NCBI GenBank assembly: GCA_903912485.1
Contig: CAIWHR010000624.1
Span: forward strand, 1-45,113
Origin: an uncultured beta proteobacterium
Lineage (GTDB): Bacteria > Pseudomonadota > Gammaproteobacteria > Burkholderiales > Casimicrobiaceae
Length of the DNA: 45,113 nucleotides
Reading direction: 5' to 3'
Position numbers and translations under genes: made by a program. This document shows, one piece after another, positions 8,490 to 16,678 of the stretch (position 1 is its first letter; every line of letters begins with the position of its first letter). A model generated the notes under the pieces. The model was not told the origin of the DNA. It was given only the letters and a program-made list of their open reading frames with translations, and did not search any database.

Positions 8490-8756
8490 ATGATTCACAT
8501 CAGCGAGAAGCAGCACAAGAAGGCACTGGTCATGCGGTTGAAGCGGATCGAAGGTCAGCTGAGGGGAATCCAGCGGCTGATCGAGGAAGAAGCGGCGTGC
8601 GAGGCGATCGCCCAGCAGCTCTGCGCCGCGACGCGCGCGATGGAGAAGGCGCACAACACCATGCTGGGCTGCCTGATCGAAGCCCAGCTGACCGCGCGCG
8701 GCCTCAGCCGCGCCGAGGCGCAGCCGGTCGTGGACATCGTGTCGCGCTTCGGATGA
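8490..8756 (+). CDS. CsoR/RcnR/FrmR-family (DUF156) transcriptional repressor
   Basis: An 88-residue all-helical repressor of the family that senses copper, nickel/cobalt, formaldehyde or persulfides. Family signs are LKRIEGQLRGIQRLIEEEAAC at the N-terminus (DNA-contact helix and first ligand position) and the AEAQPVVDIVSRFG end. The first-position Cys is present (Cys37). The position that carries His in CsoR (His61) and FrmR (His60) aligns with Leu62 here, and the later Cys of CsoR/CstR aligns with Gln66. Instead there are Cys45, His55 and Cys61. The inducer is therefore not predictable from the usual fingerprints. ATG 8490 follows AGGGGA. Neighbours (an OsmC protein divergently, a YgaP-like DUF2892 protein downstream) point to thiol/sulfide stress. 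Confidence 0.87.
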   Translation: MIHISEKQHKKALVMRLKRIEGQLRGIQRLIEEEAACEAIAQQLCAATRAMEKAHNTMLGCLIEAQLTARGLSRAEAQPVVDIVSRFG

Positions 8757-8852
8757 GGCGCCGCCGGCAACGGCACGAACACAGCGCTGCGCGCACTCGG
8801 CGCAGCGACTGATTGCGGTCTGGACGGAATTTCACCACTCAGGAGATCGACC

Positions 8853-9047
8853 ATGAAGGCAAACGTAGGCGGAATCGACCGCATTCTTCGCATCGTCGCG
8901 GGCCTCGCGCTGATCGTGCTCGCCGTCACCGGCGCGGTCGGCGCATGGGGCTACATCGGCGTCGTGCTGGTCCTCACCGGCGTTGTCCGGTGGTGCCCGG
9001 CGTACCTGCCGTTCGGTTTGAGCAGCTGCAGGACGCCGAAGACCTGA
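8853..9047 (+). CDS. DUF2892 (YgaP membrane-domain) small inner-membrane protein
   Basis: A 64-residue protein with the DUF2892 pattern: an N-terminal KANVGGIDRILRIVAGLALI segment, two transmembrane helices (about 12-28 and 30-46) and the C-terminal motif RWCPAYLPFGLSSC, matching the CPxYxxxGxxTC end of the family. In YgaP the same two-helix unit is fused to a rhodanese domain; here it is free-standing, as is common next to sulfur- or thiol-responsive genes. The start ATG 8853 is preceded by AGGAGA (8841-8846). It lies 96 bases after the repressor gene in the same orientation and may share its promoter. Function is unknown; a role linked to sulfide or persulfide handling is inferred only from context. 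Confidence 0.82.
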   Translation: MKANVGGIDRILRIVAGLALIVLAVTGAVGAWGYIGVVLVLTGVVRWCPAYLPFGLSSCRTPKT

Positions 9048-9076
9048 CGCCCGTCGCCCTTCACCGGGGATTCGCC

Positions 9077-9232
9077 ATGACCAGATCGCCGGTCGATGCC
9101 GGCGTCTTCGCGCGAACGATCACCGCGCCGGACCGTGTCTGTCTCGACGCGCCCGTCGCGTTGGCCGAGGCGCCGCCGGACAGGGCTCGACTTCCGGTGG
9201 CGCGGGCTCGCTCCGCCGGCTTCGAGCATTGA
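9077..9232 (+). CDS. Possible small hypothetical ORF (51 aa)
   Basis: Open frame in the 191-base gap between the DUF2892 gene and sdaA, with ATG 9077 preceded by GGGGA at 9066-9070 and a stop seven bases before the sdaA start. The product (MTRSPVDAGVFARTIT...) has no recognised domain, signal or membrane segment. Codon third positions are GC-rich as in neighbours, but in DNA of this composition that is weak evidence. It may instead simply be the sdaA leader region. Confidence 0.22.
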   Translation: MTRSPVDAGVFARTITAPDRVCLDAPVALAEAPPDRARLPVARARSAGFEH

Positions 9233-9238
9233 CCGACG

Positions 9239-10630
9239 ATGGCCGTCTCGGCATTCGATCTGTTCAGGATCGGCATCGGCCCGAGCAGCTCGCACACCGT
9301 CGGGCCGATGCGCGCCGCGCGCCTGTTCATGCTGCGCCTCGCGCACGACCGCCGGCTCGACGCGACGGCGCGTGTCCTGTGCGAGCTCTACGGGTCGCTG
9401 GGCTCCACCGGCAAGGGGCACGGCAGCGACAAGGCGGTGGTGCTCGGGCTTCTCGGCCACGAGCCCGACAGCGTCGACGTCGACGCGATTCCGGAGATCC
9501 TTGCGGCCGTCCGTCGCCGCGGGGCGCTGACGCTCGCCGGCGGCCGGAGCATCGGCTTCCAGGAGCCTCGCGATCTCAAGTTCCTGCGCCGCAGGACCTT
9601 GCCCTTTCACCCCAACGGCATGGCCTTCACGGCGTTCGACGGCGCCGGCGCCACGCTGTGCAGCCGCATCTACTACTCGGTCGGCGGCGGCTTCGTCGTC
9701 AGCGATGAGGTGGCCGCGGACGGCAGCCGCCAGAAAGCGGTCGCGCCCGACGCCACCGTCCTCCCGTTCCCGTTCCGCAGCGGGCAGGACCTGCTGGAGA
9801 TGGCGCGCGCCGACGGCCTGACCATCGCCGCGCTGATGCGGCGCAACGAGCGGCACTGGCGCAGCGACGCCGAGATCGACGCCGGCCTCGGGCGCATCTG
9901 GCAGGCGATGCAGGATTGCGTGGCCCGCGGCTGTGCGGGAACCGGGGTGCTGCCCGGCGGATTCAAGGTCAAGCGCCGCGCCGCGGCGCTCTACCGCTCG
10001 CTCACCAGTCAGCCGGAGGCGGCGCTGCGCGACCCGCTGCAGGTGCTGGACTGGGTCAACCTGTACGCGTTCGCGGTCAACGAGGAAAACGCCGCCGGCG
10101 GCCGCGTGGTCACGGCGCCGACCAACGGCGCGGCCGGGATCATTCCCGCGGTGCTGCACTACTACACGCGTTTCGTGCACGGCAGCGGCGAGGCGGGTGT
10201 CTTCGACTTCCTGCTCACCGCCGCCGCGATCGGCATCCTCTACAAGGAAAACGCCTCGATTTCCGGTGCCGAAGTCGGTTGCCAGGGAGAGGTGGGCGTC
10301 GCCTGCTCGATGGCCGCCGGCGCGCTGTGCGCGGTGCAGGGCGGCACGCCGGCACAGGTCGAGAATGCGGCCGAGATCGGCATGGAGCATCACCTGGGCC
10401 TGACCTGCGACCCGGTCGGCGGCCTGGTGCAGATTCCCTGCATCGAGCGCAACGCCATCGCCGCGGTCAAGGCGATCAACGCCGCCCGCATGGCGCTGCG
10501 CGGCGACGGCACGCACTACGTCAGTCTCGACCAGGTGATCAAGACGATGCGCGAGACCGGCGCCGACATGCTGACCAAGTACAAGGAAACCGCCCGCGGC
10601 GGCCTGGCGGTGAACATCGTCGAGTGCTGA
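9239..10630 (+). CDS. sdaA: L-serine ammonia-lyase, single-chain [4Fe-4S] type
   Basis: Converts L-serine to pyruvate and ammonia in the cytoplasm with an oxygen-sensitive [4Fe-4S] cluster. The 463-residue chain has the N-terminal beta domain starting [19 protein letters not shown] and the C-terminal alpha domain. Cluster ligands are Cys348 (GCQGEV), Cys390 (LTCDPVGG) and Cys401 (IPCIERN); the 42- and 11-residue spacing equals that of the Legionella enzyme. The last residue is Cys463, matching the 'tail-in-mouth' C-terminal cysteine that occupies the fourth iron in that enzyme until serine displaces it. The gene appears monocistronic; ATG 9239 has only a weak ribosome site. This is an ordinary metabolic gene with high confidence. 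Confidence 0.95.
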   Translation: MAVSAFDLFRIGIGPSSSHTVGPMRAARLFMLRLAHDRRLDATARVLCELYGSLGSTGKGHGSDKAVVLGLLGHEPDSVDVDAIPEILAAVRRRGALTLAGGRSIGFQEPRDLKFLRRRTLPFHPNGMAFTAFDGAGATLCSRIYYSVGGGFVVSDEVAADGSRQKAVAPDATVLPFPFRSGQDLLEMARADGLTIAALMRRNERHWRSDAEIDAGLGRIWQAMQDCVARGCAGTGVLPGGFKVKRRAAALYRSLTSQPEAALRDPLQVLDWVNLYAFAVNEENAAGGRVVTAPTNGAAGIIPAVLHYYTRFVHGSGEAGVFDFLLTAAAIGILYKENASISGAEVGCQGEVGVACSMAAGALCAVQGGTPAQVENAAEIGMEHHLGLTCDPVGGLVQIPCIERNAIAAVKAINAARMALRGDGTHYVSLDQVIKTMRETGADMLTKYKETARGGLAVNIVEC

Positions 10631-10781
10631 ACCGGGGATCGCCGTCGAACGGCGCGGCCCGGCCGGGATTCGCGGCGCTTCGGCTGGGAGGACTTGGGCC
10701 GGGAGTGCGCGCGACGTCGCCTCGCCGGCTCAGCATTTCCGCCGGCATGCCGTAGAACTTCGATAGCGGAGGTGTCGAAGG

Positions 10782-12179
10782 GTGATCGCACGCACGGCAG
10801 TTGCCATCCTCGCGGTGGCGTTCCTGGGTTTCGGCTGCAGATCGGACGACGAAGCCCCCGCCATTTCCGGCGTCGTTTCGATCCAGGGTGCGGGGCTGGC
10901 CGAGGTCACCGTGAGCCTCTCCGGTGCCATGGAGGCGACCACCGCCACCGACGCGTCCGGCCGCTACCGTTTCCCGGTCGGGGCCGACGCGACCTATTCG
11001 GTGAGTCCGGCCAAGGCGGGCTACGTCTTCAGTCCGGCGGCGAGACCGGTGGCCGTGGGCAACCTGGAGGCGTCCGGCAACGATTTTGCCGGGAAGCTCG
11101 CGCCCGTCCCCGAGGCGATCGAGTTGCCGCAGACCGGACAGGTGCTGGTGCGCGGCAAGGGGGACGACGGCGACGTGCGGGCGGGCGTGCCGTGGCCCCA
11201 CCCGCGCTTCGCCGACAACGGCGACGGGACGGTCGGCGACCGGCTGACCGGGCTGGTATGGCTCAAGAACGCCGATTGCCACGGGACGAAGAACTGGGAC
11301 GGCGCGCTGGCCGCTGCCAACGGCCTGGCCGCCGGCGCCTGCGGCCTGGCCGACGGCTCGCGGCCCGGCGACTGGCGGCTGCCCAACATCAACGAGATCG
11401 CCAGCCTGATCTCGCTGGCATCGATCCTTCCCGCCATCCCGACCACGGCGGGAAGCACGACGTTCGCCAACGTTCGGTCAACGTATTACTGGTCGTCGAC
11501 GACGACCGCCGCGACCGACTACTACGCGTGGATGGCGTATCTCGACATGGGCTATCTCGACGTCGTGAGCAAGGTCCAGGCGCTGCACGTCTGGCCGGTG
11601 CGGGATGGCGCCGTGCCGGGAACCATCCGCCTGCCGCGAACCGGGCAGACCGTCAGCTACGCCGTCGGCGACGACGGCTATCTGCAGGCGGGTGCCGCCT
11701 GGCCGCAGCCGCGCTTCACCGACAACCGGGACGGTACGATCACCGACCGGCTGACCGCGCTGGTCTGGCTCAGGAATGCCAACTGTCTCGACGAGACCGT
11801 GGCCGGCGTATCGAAACAACGTTTCCACGGCCTGCTCATCTGGACGCAGGCGCTCAGCTGGACCGGCGGACTGGCTTCGGGCAGCTGCGGGCTGACCGAC
11901 GGCTCCCGTCCCGGCGATTGGCGGCTGCCCAACCGCAACGAGGTCGCGAGCCTCGTCGATCGTTCCCGCGTCGATCCGGCGCTGTCCGCGGGCGGGCTTC
12001 TGGACAACGTCGATCTGGACGGCTACTGGTCCGCGAGCAGCCTTCCTCCCTATCCGCCGCCCACGGCGGCGATCATTCCCTGGTTCGTCTACATGGGCGA
12101 CGCGCGAGTCACCGTGGGCCAGGTCACGGGTTACAGCGACCTGTTCTACGTGCTGCCTCTGCGCTCGCGAAGGCCGTAG
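10782..12179 (+). CDS. Secreted lipoprotein with carboxypeptidase-regulatory-like domain and two DUF1566 domains
   Basis: A 465-residue lipoprotein (signal with lipobox GFGC, Cys19). Residues 27-105 form a small beta-sandwich of the carboxypeptidase-regulatory/SdrD-B-like type (ASGRYRFPV...YSVSP...YVFSP). Then two copies of a DUF1566 (Lcl C-terminal-like) module follow at about 112-285 and 286-465, each with RF(A/T)DNxDGT, LVWLxNAxC and GSRPGDWRLPNxNE(I/V)ASL, and a YWS(S/A)S segment. DUF1566 modules are linked to C-type-lectin-like folds in surface proteins. GGAGG at 10768-10772 precedes GTG 10782. It faces the papain-like peptidase gene tail to tail with an 11-base gap and shares its N-terminal domain type with the C-terminus of that peptidase. 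Function unknown; cell-surface display is likely. Confidence 0.8.
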   Translation: MIARTAVAILAVAFLGFGCRSDDEAPAISGVVSIQGAGLAEVTVSLSGAMEATTATDASGRYRFPVGADATYSVSPAKAGYVFSPAARPVAVGNLEASGNDFAGKLAPVPEAIELPQTGQVLVRGKGDDGDVRAGVPWPHPRFADNGDGTVGDRLTGLVWLKNADCHGTKNWDGALAAANGLAAGACGLADGSRPGDWRLPNINEIASLISLASILPAIPTTAGSTTFANVRSTYYWSSTTTAATDYYAWMAYLDMGYLDVVSKVQALHVWPVRDGAVPGTIRLPRTGQTVSYAVGDDGYLQAGAAWPQPRFTDNRDGTITDRLTALVWLRNANCLDETVAGVSKQRFHGLLIWTQALSWTGGLASGSCGLTDGSRPGDWRLPNRNEVASLVDRSRVDPALSAGGLLDNVDLDGYWSASSLPPYPPPTAAIIPWFVYMGDARVTVGQVTGYSDLFYVLPLRSRRP

Positions 12180-12190
12180 CCGGCGGCCGT

Positions 12191-13561
12191 CTAGCCGTTC
12201 CTGCGGCCCGCGAACTCCATGCCGGTGAAGCTCTTCCCGGCGAGGGTCAGCTCGCGATACGGCGGCGAGAACGCGACGCCTGGCAGCGTGGGCGTGACCC
12301 GATACGAACCGGGATCGAGTGCCTGGAAGCAGAATTCCCCCGAGACCGGCGTGATCGCGAAGCTATCCGCACCGGTCAGCGTCAGCGTCACGAGGTCCAG
12401 GATGTCGACTCCCGCCCCGTCGATCGCCAGCGCACCGGAGATGGCGAGATCGCTCTCGCCCGGCACCAGGCCTTCGATGAAGGCGCCGAAGCAATTGACG
12501 CGGGCCGAGAAGTAACGGATGCGCATGTAGCCGTCCTCGCCCCAGGAGGTGCCCCAGCTGTTGCGCAGGATCCAGCAGCCTCCGCCCCCTTCCGGTGGAG
12601 CATCGTCCCAGCCCACGAGGCTGATGGCGTGGTTCGCGTGCGAACGAAAGTAGGGGGTCGCGTCGGTTTCGGTCAACGTGTCCTCGTAGACGCCCGATCG
12701 ATACGCGCAGACGGCGGCGTTGGTCTTCATGCTCGTCTGTACCGCGCCGTACTTCAGGATCGCCGCCTTGATCTGCGCGGTGGTATCCGGGTACCTGGCC
12801 GGATACACGCGACCGCAGCGGCGCAGATAGATCCGGGGCGCTTCGGTCGCGCGATCGATCACCTCCTTCGGCGGCGACGGGCCTCCCTGCCCGAACGATG
12901 CGACCGGAAAGTCGACCGCCTGGCACGCTCCCTCGCGCCCCGTGGGATAGCCGGCCGGATTGCCCGCCCTGGTGAGCCCGTAAAAGACCCCGAGGTCGGA
13001 ATCCGAGCCGGAACGCAGGATGTAGCGCAGGTAGAGCGGCGACAGGACGACGCAGTTCTCGTCGTACAGGCCGTTGCGGACGTTGTGAGCCACCGAAGCG
13101 ACGTCCGCGGTCGAGAAGGCCCAGCAGTTGTTCGACTCCGCCTGGTTCTCGATCGGGCCGATGAAGCTGCGTCCGCCACGGTCGCGCGCGTCGCAGCGCA
13201 GGGGAAGCGTGTCGGCTGCCGCCCCCAGCAGCGCGTCGGAAAACGGAAACGCGACGCTGTTCAGGCCGGGGTCGACGCCCGGCAGCAGCGCCGGAGTTCC
13301 CGGAAATCCGCTGAAGTCGTATACCGCGTTGCGCTCGACGGTGAACCGATACCCGTTCTGCCTGATCTTCTCCCGCAGCGAATCGAGCGTCTCTTTCTCG
13401 GCGAAGGCGATCCTGGCCGTTGGCGGCTGACCCAGTCCCTCGGCGATGCCGCCATCGCCGCCGCCCCCTCCGCCGCAGCCACCCAGGAGCAGCAGCGGGC
13501 TGCCGGTGGCCGCTGTCGCGGCAATGCTGCCAAGCGCCTTGGCAAAGGCCCGACGTTTCAT
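12191..13561 (-). CDS. Tat-exported C1 (papain-like) cysteine peptidase lipoprotein
   Basis: Papain-family peptidase of 456 residues. The N-terminus MKRRAFAKALGS is a twin-arginine signal ending in LLGGC, so the protein is probably a Tat-exported lipoprotein, followed by a Gly linker. The catalytic set is complete: Gln140 (oxyanion hole, six residues before the nucleophile as in papain), Cys146 in NNCWAFS, His311 in NHAISLVGWDD and Asn334 in RNSWGTSWGEDGY. The usual QGxCGSCWAF is altered to QAESNNCWAFS, losing the neighbouring disulfide Cys. Residues 374-456 are a small beta domain resembling the N-terminal domain of the adjacent DUF1566 lipoprotein. I chose ATG 13561 because the twin-arginine signal begins there; its ribosome site is weak. 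Upstream reading to 13627 adds 22 residues without a signal-like pattern. Confidence 0.85.
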   Translation of the reverse strand: MKRRAFAKALGSIAATAATGSPLLLLGGCGGGGGGDGGIAEGLGQPPTARIAFAEKETLDSLREKIRQNGYRFTVERNAVYDFSGFPGTPALLPGVDPGLNSVAFPFSDALLGAAADTLPLRCDARDRGGRSFIGPIENQAESNNCWAFSTADVASVAHNVRNGLYDENCVVLSPLYLRYILRSGSDSDLGVFYGLTRAGNPAGYPTGREGACQAVDFPVASFGQGGPSPPKEVIDRATEAPRIYLRRCGRVYPARYPDTTAQIKAAILKYGAVQTSMKTNAAVCAYRSGVYEDTLTETDATPYFRSHANHAISLVGWDDAPPEGGGGCWILRNSWGTSWGEDGYMRIRYFSARVNCFGAFIEGLVPGESDLAISGALAIDGAGVDILDLVTLTLTGADSFAITPVSGEFCFQALDPGSYRVTPTLPGVAFSPPYRELTLAGKSFTGMEFAGRRNG

Positions 13562-13901
13562 GCGCGCATCCCAGGAGGCCGGTCCGGCCGCACCGACGCG
13601 ATGCGGACCTGCGGCGCAACACCGCATATCAGCTCTTCGACGCGATGCCGGGAAACTTGAGCGCGGGCCCCGCGCCGTCCTCCCGCGGGACCCGCGACAA
13701 TTCGTTCACGGGGCACGTCGCAGCCGGCATGGCGGGCTGCGATCCTGCCTCCGGGCATCGTGCCGGGCAGTCACCCCGTTCAGGCGTCCACCGCCCCGGG
13801 CGCTGCACCGGCGGCACGCATAGCGCGCAAGCCTGCGCCCGACCCGCCGCAGCGGCACCCCGCGCCGCGGAACGGCCGCTGCGCAGCGCCGTCGAAAGCT
13901 G
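13562..13901. other. Intergenic stretch, no gene recognised
   Basis: Most of the 507 bases between the peptidase start and the ABC-transporter operon. Several short open frames run through it on both strands, but none has a ribosome site plus a recognisable product. The only structured part is the AT-rich promoter/operator segment described next. Confidence 0.5.
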
Positions 13902-13944
13902 TTGCGCAATCGCCGAGATATTTATATGATGCATTTTATAAATT
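13902..13944 (+). promoter_or_regulatory. Promoter and TGATGC-type operator (site A) of the ABC importer operon
   Basis: TTGCGC (13902-13907), 17 bases, TATGAT (13925-13930) fits a sigma70 promoter. The -10 is embedded in an AT-rich near-palindrome, TATATGATGCATTTTATA (13923-13940), centred on ATGCAT and flanked by TTATA/TATAA arms. The decamer TATATGATGC recurs at 22021-22030 and the 13-mer ATGATGCATTTTA recurs inverted within 22161-22184. Such AT islands are rare in this DNA, so a shared regulator site is likely. The leader to the first gene is about 130 bases. Confidence 0.5.
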
Positions 13945-14068
13945 CCTTCGGGGCATGCCCGCGCGGCGGGCGAGACCCCCGACGGCGACCCGCCGGCCCG
14001 GGGGCCGACAGCGACGACCGGCATGACCGGTCGCCCGGCGGGACCAACACACTGGAGGAGACCACGAG

Positions 14069-15640
14069 ATGCAGCCCAGCCGTTCGCTCAGAGTGACCAT
14101 CGCCGCCTTCGGGGCGCTGCTTTGCGCCGCGCCGGCGGTCTACGCGCAGACGGTGCGCGCCGTGATGCAGTCGGACCTGAAGATCGTCGATCCGATCTGG
14201 ACCACCGCGTACATCACGCGCAATCACGGCTTCATGATCTACGACACGCTGTTCTCCGAAGACGCGAGCGGCAACGTCAAGCCGCAGATGGTCGACAAGT
14301 ACGACGTCAGCGCCGACAAGCTCGTCTACACGATGACGCTGCGCGACGGACTGCTCTGGCACGACGGCCAGCCGGTGACCGCCGACGACTGCGCGATGTC
14401 GATCAAGCGCTGGGCGGCGCGCGATCCGGTCGGGCAGAAGCTGCTGCCTTTCGTCAAGTCGATCGACGCGGTCGACGCCAGGACGCTGCGCATCACGCTG
14501 AAGGAAGCCACCGGCATGGTGCTGCCGAGCCTGGCCCGGGCGACGGGACCCGCGTTCATCATGCCCAGGCGCGTCGCCGAGACGAGCCCGAACGAGCAGA
14601 TCTCCGAGTTCGTCGGCTCCGGCCCCTTCGTGTTCAAGAAGGACGAATGGAAGCCCGGCAACAAGGCGGTCTACGTCAAGTTCGCGCAGTACAAGCCGCG
14701 CGCCGAGCCGCCTTCCGGCCTGTCCGGCGGCAAGGTGGTCAAGATCGACCGCGTCGAATGGCTGACGATCGCCGACCAGCAGACCGCGGTCAGCGCGCTG
14801 CTCGCGGGCGAAGTCGATCTCATCGAGCAGCCGTCGCACGACCTGCTGCCGATGCTGAAGAAGGACGCGAACATGCAGTTCGGCGACTGGAGCTCGCTCG
14901 GCAACCAGTACGTGTTCCGCTTCAACTCGCTGACCAAGCCGTTCGACAACGTGAAGATCCGCCAGGCGATGTGGCATGCGCTGAACCAGGAGGACTTCCT
15001 CAAGGCGGTGATCGGCGACCCGCAGTACTACAAGGTGTGCAAGTCGATGTTCCTCTGCGGCACGCCGCTGTCGTCGACCAAGGGCATGAGCAACCTGCTC
15101 GAGTCCGATTTCAGGAAGGCCCGCGAGCTTCTCAAGGAAGGCGGGTACGACGGCACGCCGGTGGTCCTCCTGCAGTCGACGGACCGGATCGTGTACGCCA
15201 ACCTCGCGCCGGTCGCCAAGTCGCTGCTGGAGAAGGCGGGCATGAAGGTCGACATGCAGTCGATGGACTGGCAGACGGTCGTCGGGCGCCGCGCCAAGAA
15301 GGAGCCGGCGGCGCAGGGCGGCTGGAACATCTCGCTGACGTCGACCAACAACGCGCTGAACCCGGTGGAGTCGAGCTACCTCGACGCCGCCTGCGAAAAG
15401 ACGACGTTCGGCTGGCCCTGCGACGCCGAGATCGAAAAACTGCGCAGCCAGTACTTCCGCGAAACCGACCCGGCAAAGCAGAAGGCGCTCGCCGAGGCGG
15501 TGCAGCTGCGCGCGGTCGAGTACCCCGTCTACATTCCGCTAGGCCAGTGGTATCAGCCGATGGTTGCGCGCAAGAGCATCGGGGGCCTGCTGACCGCGCC
15601 GGCGCCGGCGTTCTGGAACATGACCAAGACGGGGCGCTGA
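14069..15640 (+). CDS. ABC transporter substrate-binding protein, family 5 (peptide/opine/nickel type)
   Basis: Periplasmic binding protein of 523 residues that delivers substrate to the permeases encoded next. A Sec signal peptide ends at about residue 26 (AVYA|Q). The SBP_bac_5 signature region is visible (RDGLLWHDGQPVTADDCAMSIKRW, given here as two parts: RDGLLWHDGQPVTA and DDCAMSIKRW), as is the lobe-II pattern LNQEDFLKAVIGD. ATG 14069 follows GGAGGAGACC. Family members carry oligopeptides, but also many non-peptide acids and glycosides. Here the operon sits beside CoA-transferase and thiolase-type genes, so an organic acid or conjugate is as plausible as a peptide. The upstream AT-rich element resembles those of the neighbouring catabolic operons. 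Confidence 0.9.
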   Translation: MQPSRSLRVTIAAFGALLCAAPAVYAQTVRAVMQSDLKIVDPIWTTAYITRNHGFMIYDTLFSEDASGNVKPQMVDKYDVSADKLVYTMTLRDGLLWHDGQPVTADDCAMSIKRWAARDPVGQKLLPFVKSIDAVDARTLRITLKEATGMVLPSLARATGPAFIMPRRVAETSPNEQISEFVGSGPFVFKKDEWKPGNKAVYVKFAQYKPRAEPPSGLSGGKVVKIDRVEWLTIADQQTAVSALLAGEVDLIEQPSHDLLPMLKKDANMQFGDWSSLGNQYVFRFNSLTKPFDNVKIRQAMWHALNQEDFLKAVIGDPQYYKVCKSMFLCGTPLSSTKGMSNLLESDFRKARELLKEGGYDGTPVVLLQSTDRIVYANLAPVAKSLLEKAGMKVDMQSMDWQTVVGRRAKKEPAAQGGWNISLTSTNNALNPVESSYLDAACEKTTFGWPCDAEIEKLRSQYFRETDPAKQKALAEAVQLRAVEYPVYIPLGQWYQPMVARKSIGGLLTAPAPAFWNMTKTGR

Positions 15641-15736
15641 TCCGGGCGACGCCGCCGCGCCGACGCCGCGCGTAGCCGGACGGCGCGGCCGGCGCCGCTC
15701 CGGCCGCGGTCCACCGAAAGCGCTGCGCGCCTTCCG

Positions 15737-16678
15737 ATGCTCAACTACATCCTCAAGCGCCTGCTCGCCACGATCCCGGTCGTTCTGGTCGTCGCGGTGT
15801 TCGTGTTCTCGATGCTGCGCCTGAGCTCGGCCGACCCGGCGGCGATCATCGCCGGCGACAACGCCAACGCGCAGCAGATCGCCGAGATCCGCGGCAAGCT
15901 CGGGCTCGACCAGCCGATCGTGACGCAGTTCGCGGTCTGGACCGGCAGGGCGCTGTCCGGCAACTTCGGCGAGTCGTTCTTCTTCAAGAAGCAGGTGTCC
16001 GAGCTGATCGTCGACCGGCTCGAGCCGACGCTGTCGCTGGCGCTGTGCACCATCGTCATCTCGGTGCTCATCGCCGTCCCGCTCGGCGTCCTGGCCGCGT
16101 ACCGGAGCGGCACCTGGCTCGATCGCATCGTCATGGGATTCTCGACGCTCGGCTTCTCGGTGCCGGTGTTCGTGATCGGCTACGTCCTGATGCTGGTCTT
16201 CGCGATCGAGCTGAGCTGGGTGCCGGTGCAGGGATACCAGCGGCTCGGCGAAGGCTTCTGGGGCTGGCTGCAGCGGATCCTGCTGCCGAGCGCCGCGCTG
16301 TCGGTCATCTACTGCGCGCTGATCGCCCGCATCACGCGCAGCAGCGTGCAGGAAGTGCTCGGCGAGGACTACATCCGCACCGCGCGCGCCAAGGGCCTGC
16401 GCAACCGGGTGGTGCTCCTGCGCCACGCGCTGAGCAACGCCGCGGTGCCGATCGTCACCGTCATCGGTCTGGGCATCGCGCTCCTCATCGGCGGCGTCGT
16501 CGTCACCGAGAGCGTGTTCAGCATTCCCGGGCTGGGCCGGCTCACCGTCGACGCCGTGCTCGCGCGCGATTACCCCACCGTGCAGGCGCTGGTTCTGCTG
16601 TTCTCGCTGGTCTCGGTGCTGATCAACCTGCTGGTCGATCTCTCGTACACGCTGTTCGATCCGAGGATCCGATATTGA
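15737..16678 (+). CDS. ABC transporter permease, DppB/OppB type
   Basis: Inner-membrane permease subunit (313 residues) of the peptide-type ABC importer. It has an N-terminal transmembrane helix, the TM_PBP1 domain preamble (GLDQPIVTQF), and six hydrophobic segments overall. The EAA loop that contacts the ATPase is EDYIRTARAKGL (about residues 210-221). The C-terminus ends with the usual DPRIRY. ATG 15737 has no strong ribosome site and lies 96 bases after the binding-protein gene; that spacer is GC-rich and may fold, which would lower permease expression relative to the binding protein. The stop overlaps the TTG start of the next permease (TTGA). Confidence 0.9.
   Translation: MLNYILKRLLATIPVVLVVAVFVFSMLRLSSADPAAIIAGDNANAQQIAEIRGKLGLDQPIVTQFAVWTGRALSGNFGESFFFKKQVSELIVDRLEPTLSLALCTIVISVLIAVPLGVLAAYRSGTWLDRIVMGFSTLGFSVPVFVIGYVLMLVFAIELSWVPVQGYQRLGEGFWGWLQRILLPSAALSVIYCALIARITRSSVQEVLGEDYIRTARAKGLRNRVVLLRHALSNAAVPIVTVIGLGIALLIGGVVVTESVFSIPGLGRLTVDAVLARDYPTVQALVLLFSLVSVLINLLVDLSYTLFDPRIRY

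Noticed and set aside
10631-10781. A terminator or regulatory RNA between sdaA and the DUF1566 lipoprotein gene
   Set aside because: GC-rich short repeats are present but no stable hairpin with a U-tract or recognised RNA motif could be defined.
13420-13929. A 169-codon plus-strand frame across the peptidase start and the following spacer
   Set aside because: Composition-driven frame antisense to the Tat signal and lipobox region of the peptidase, without ribosome site or domain.
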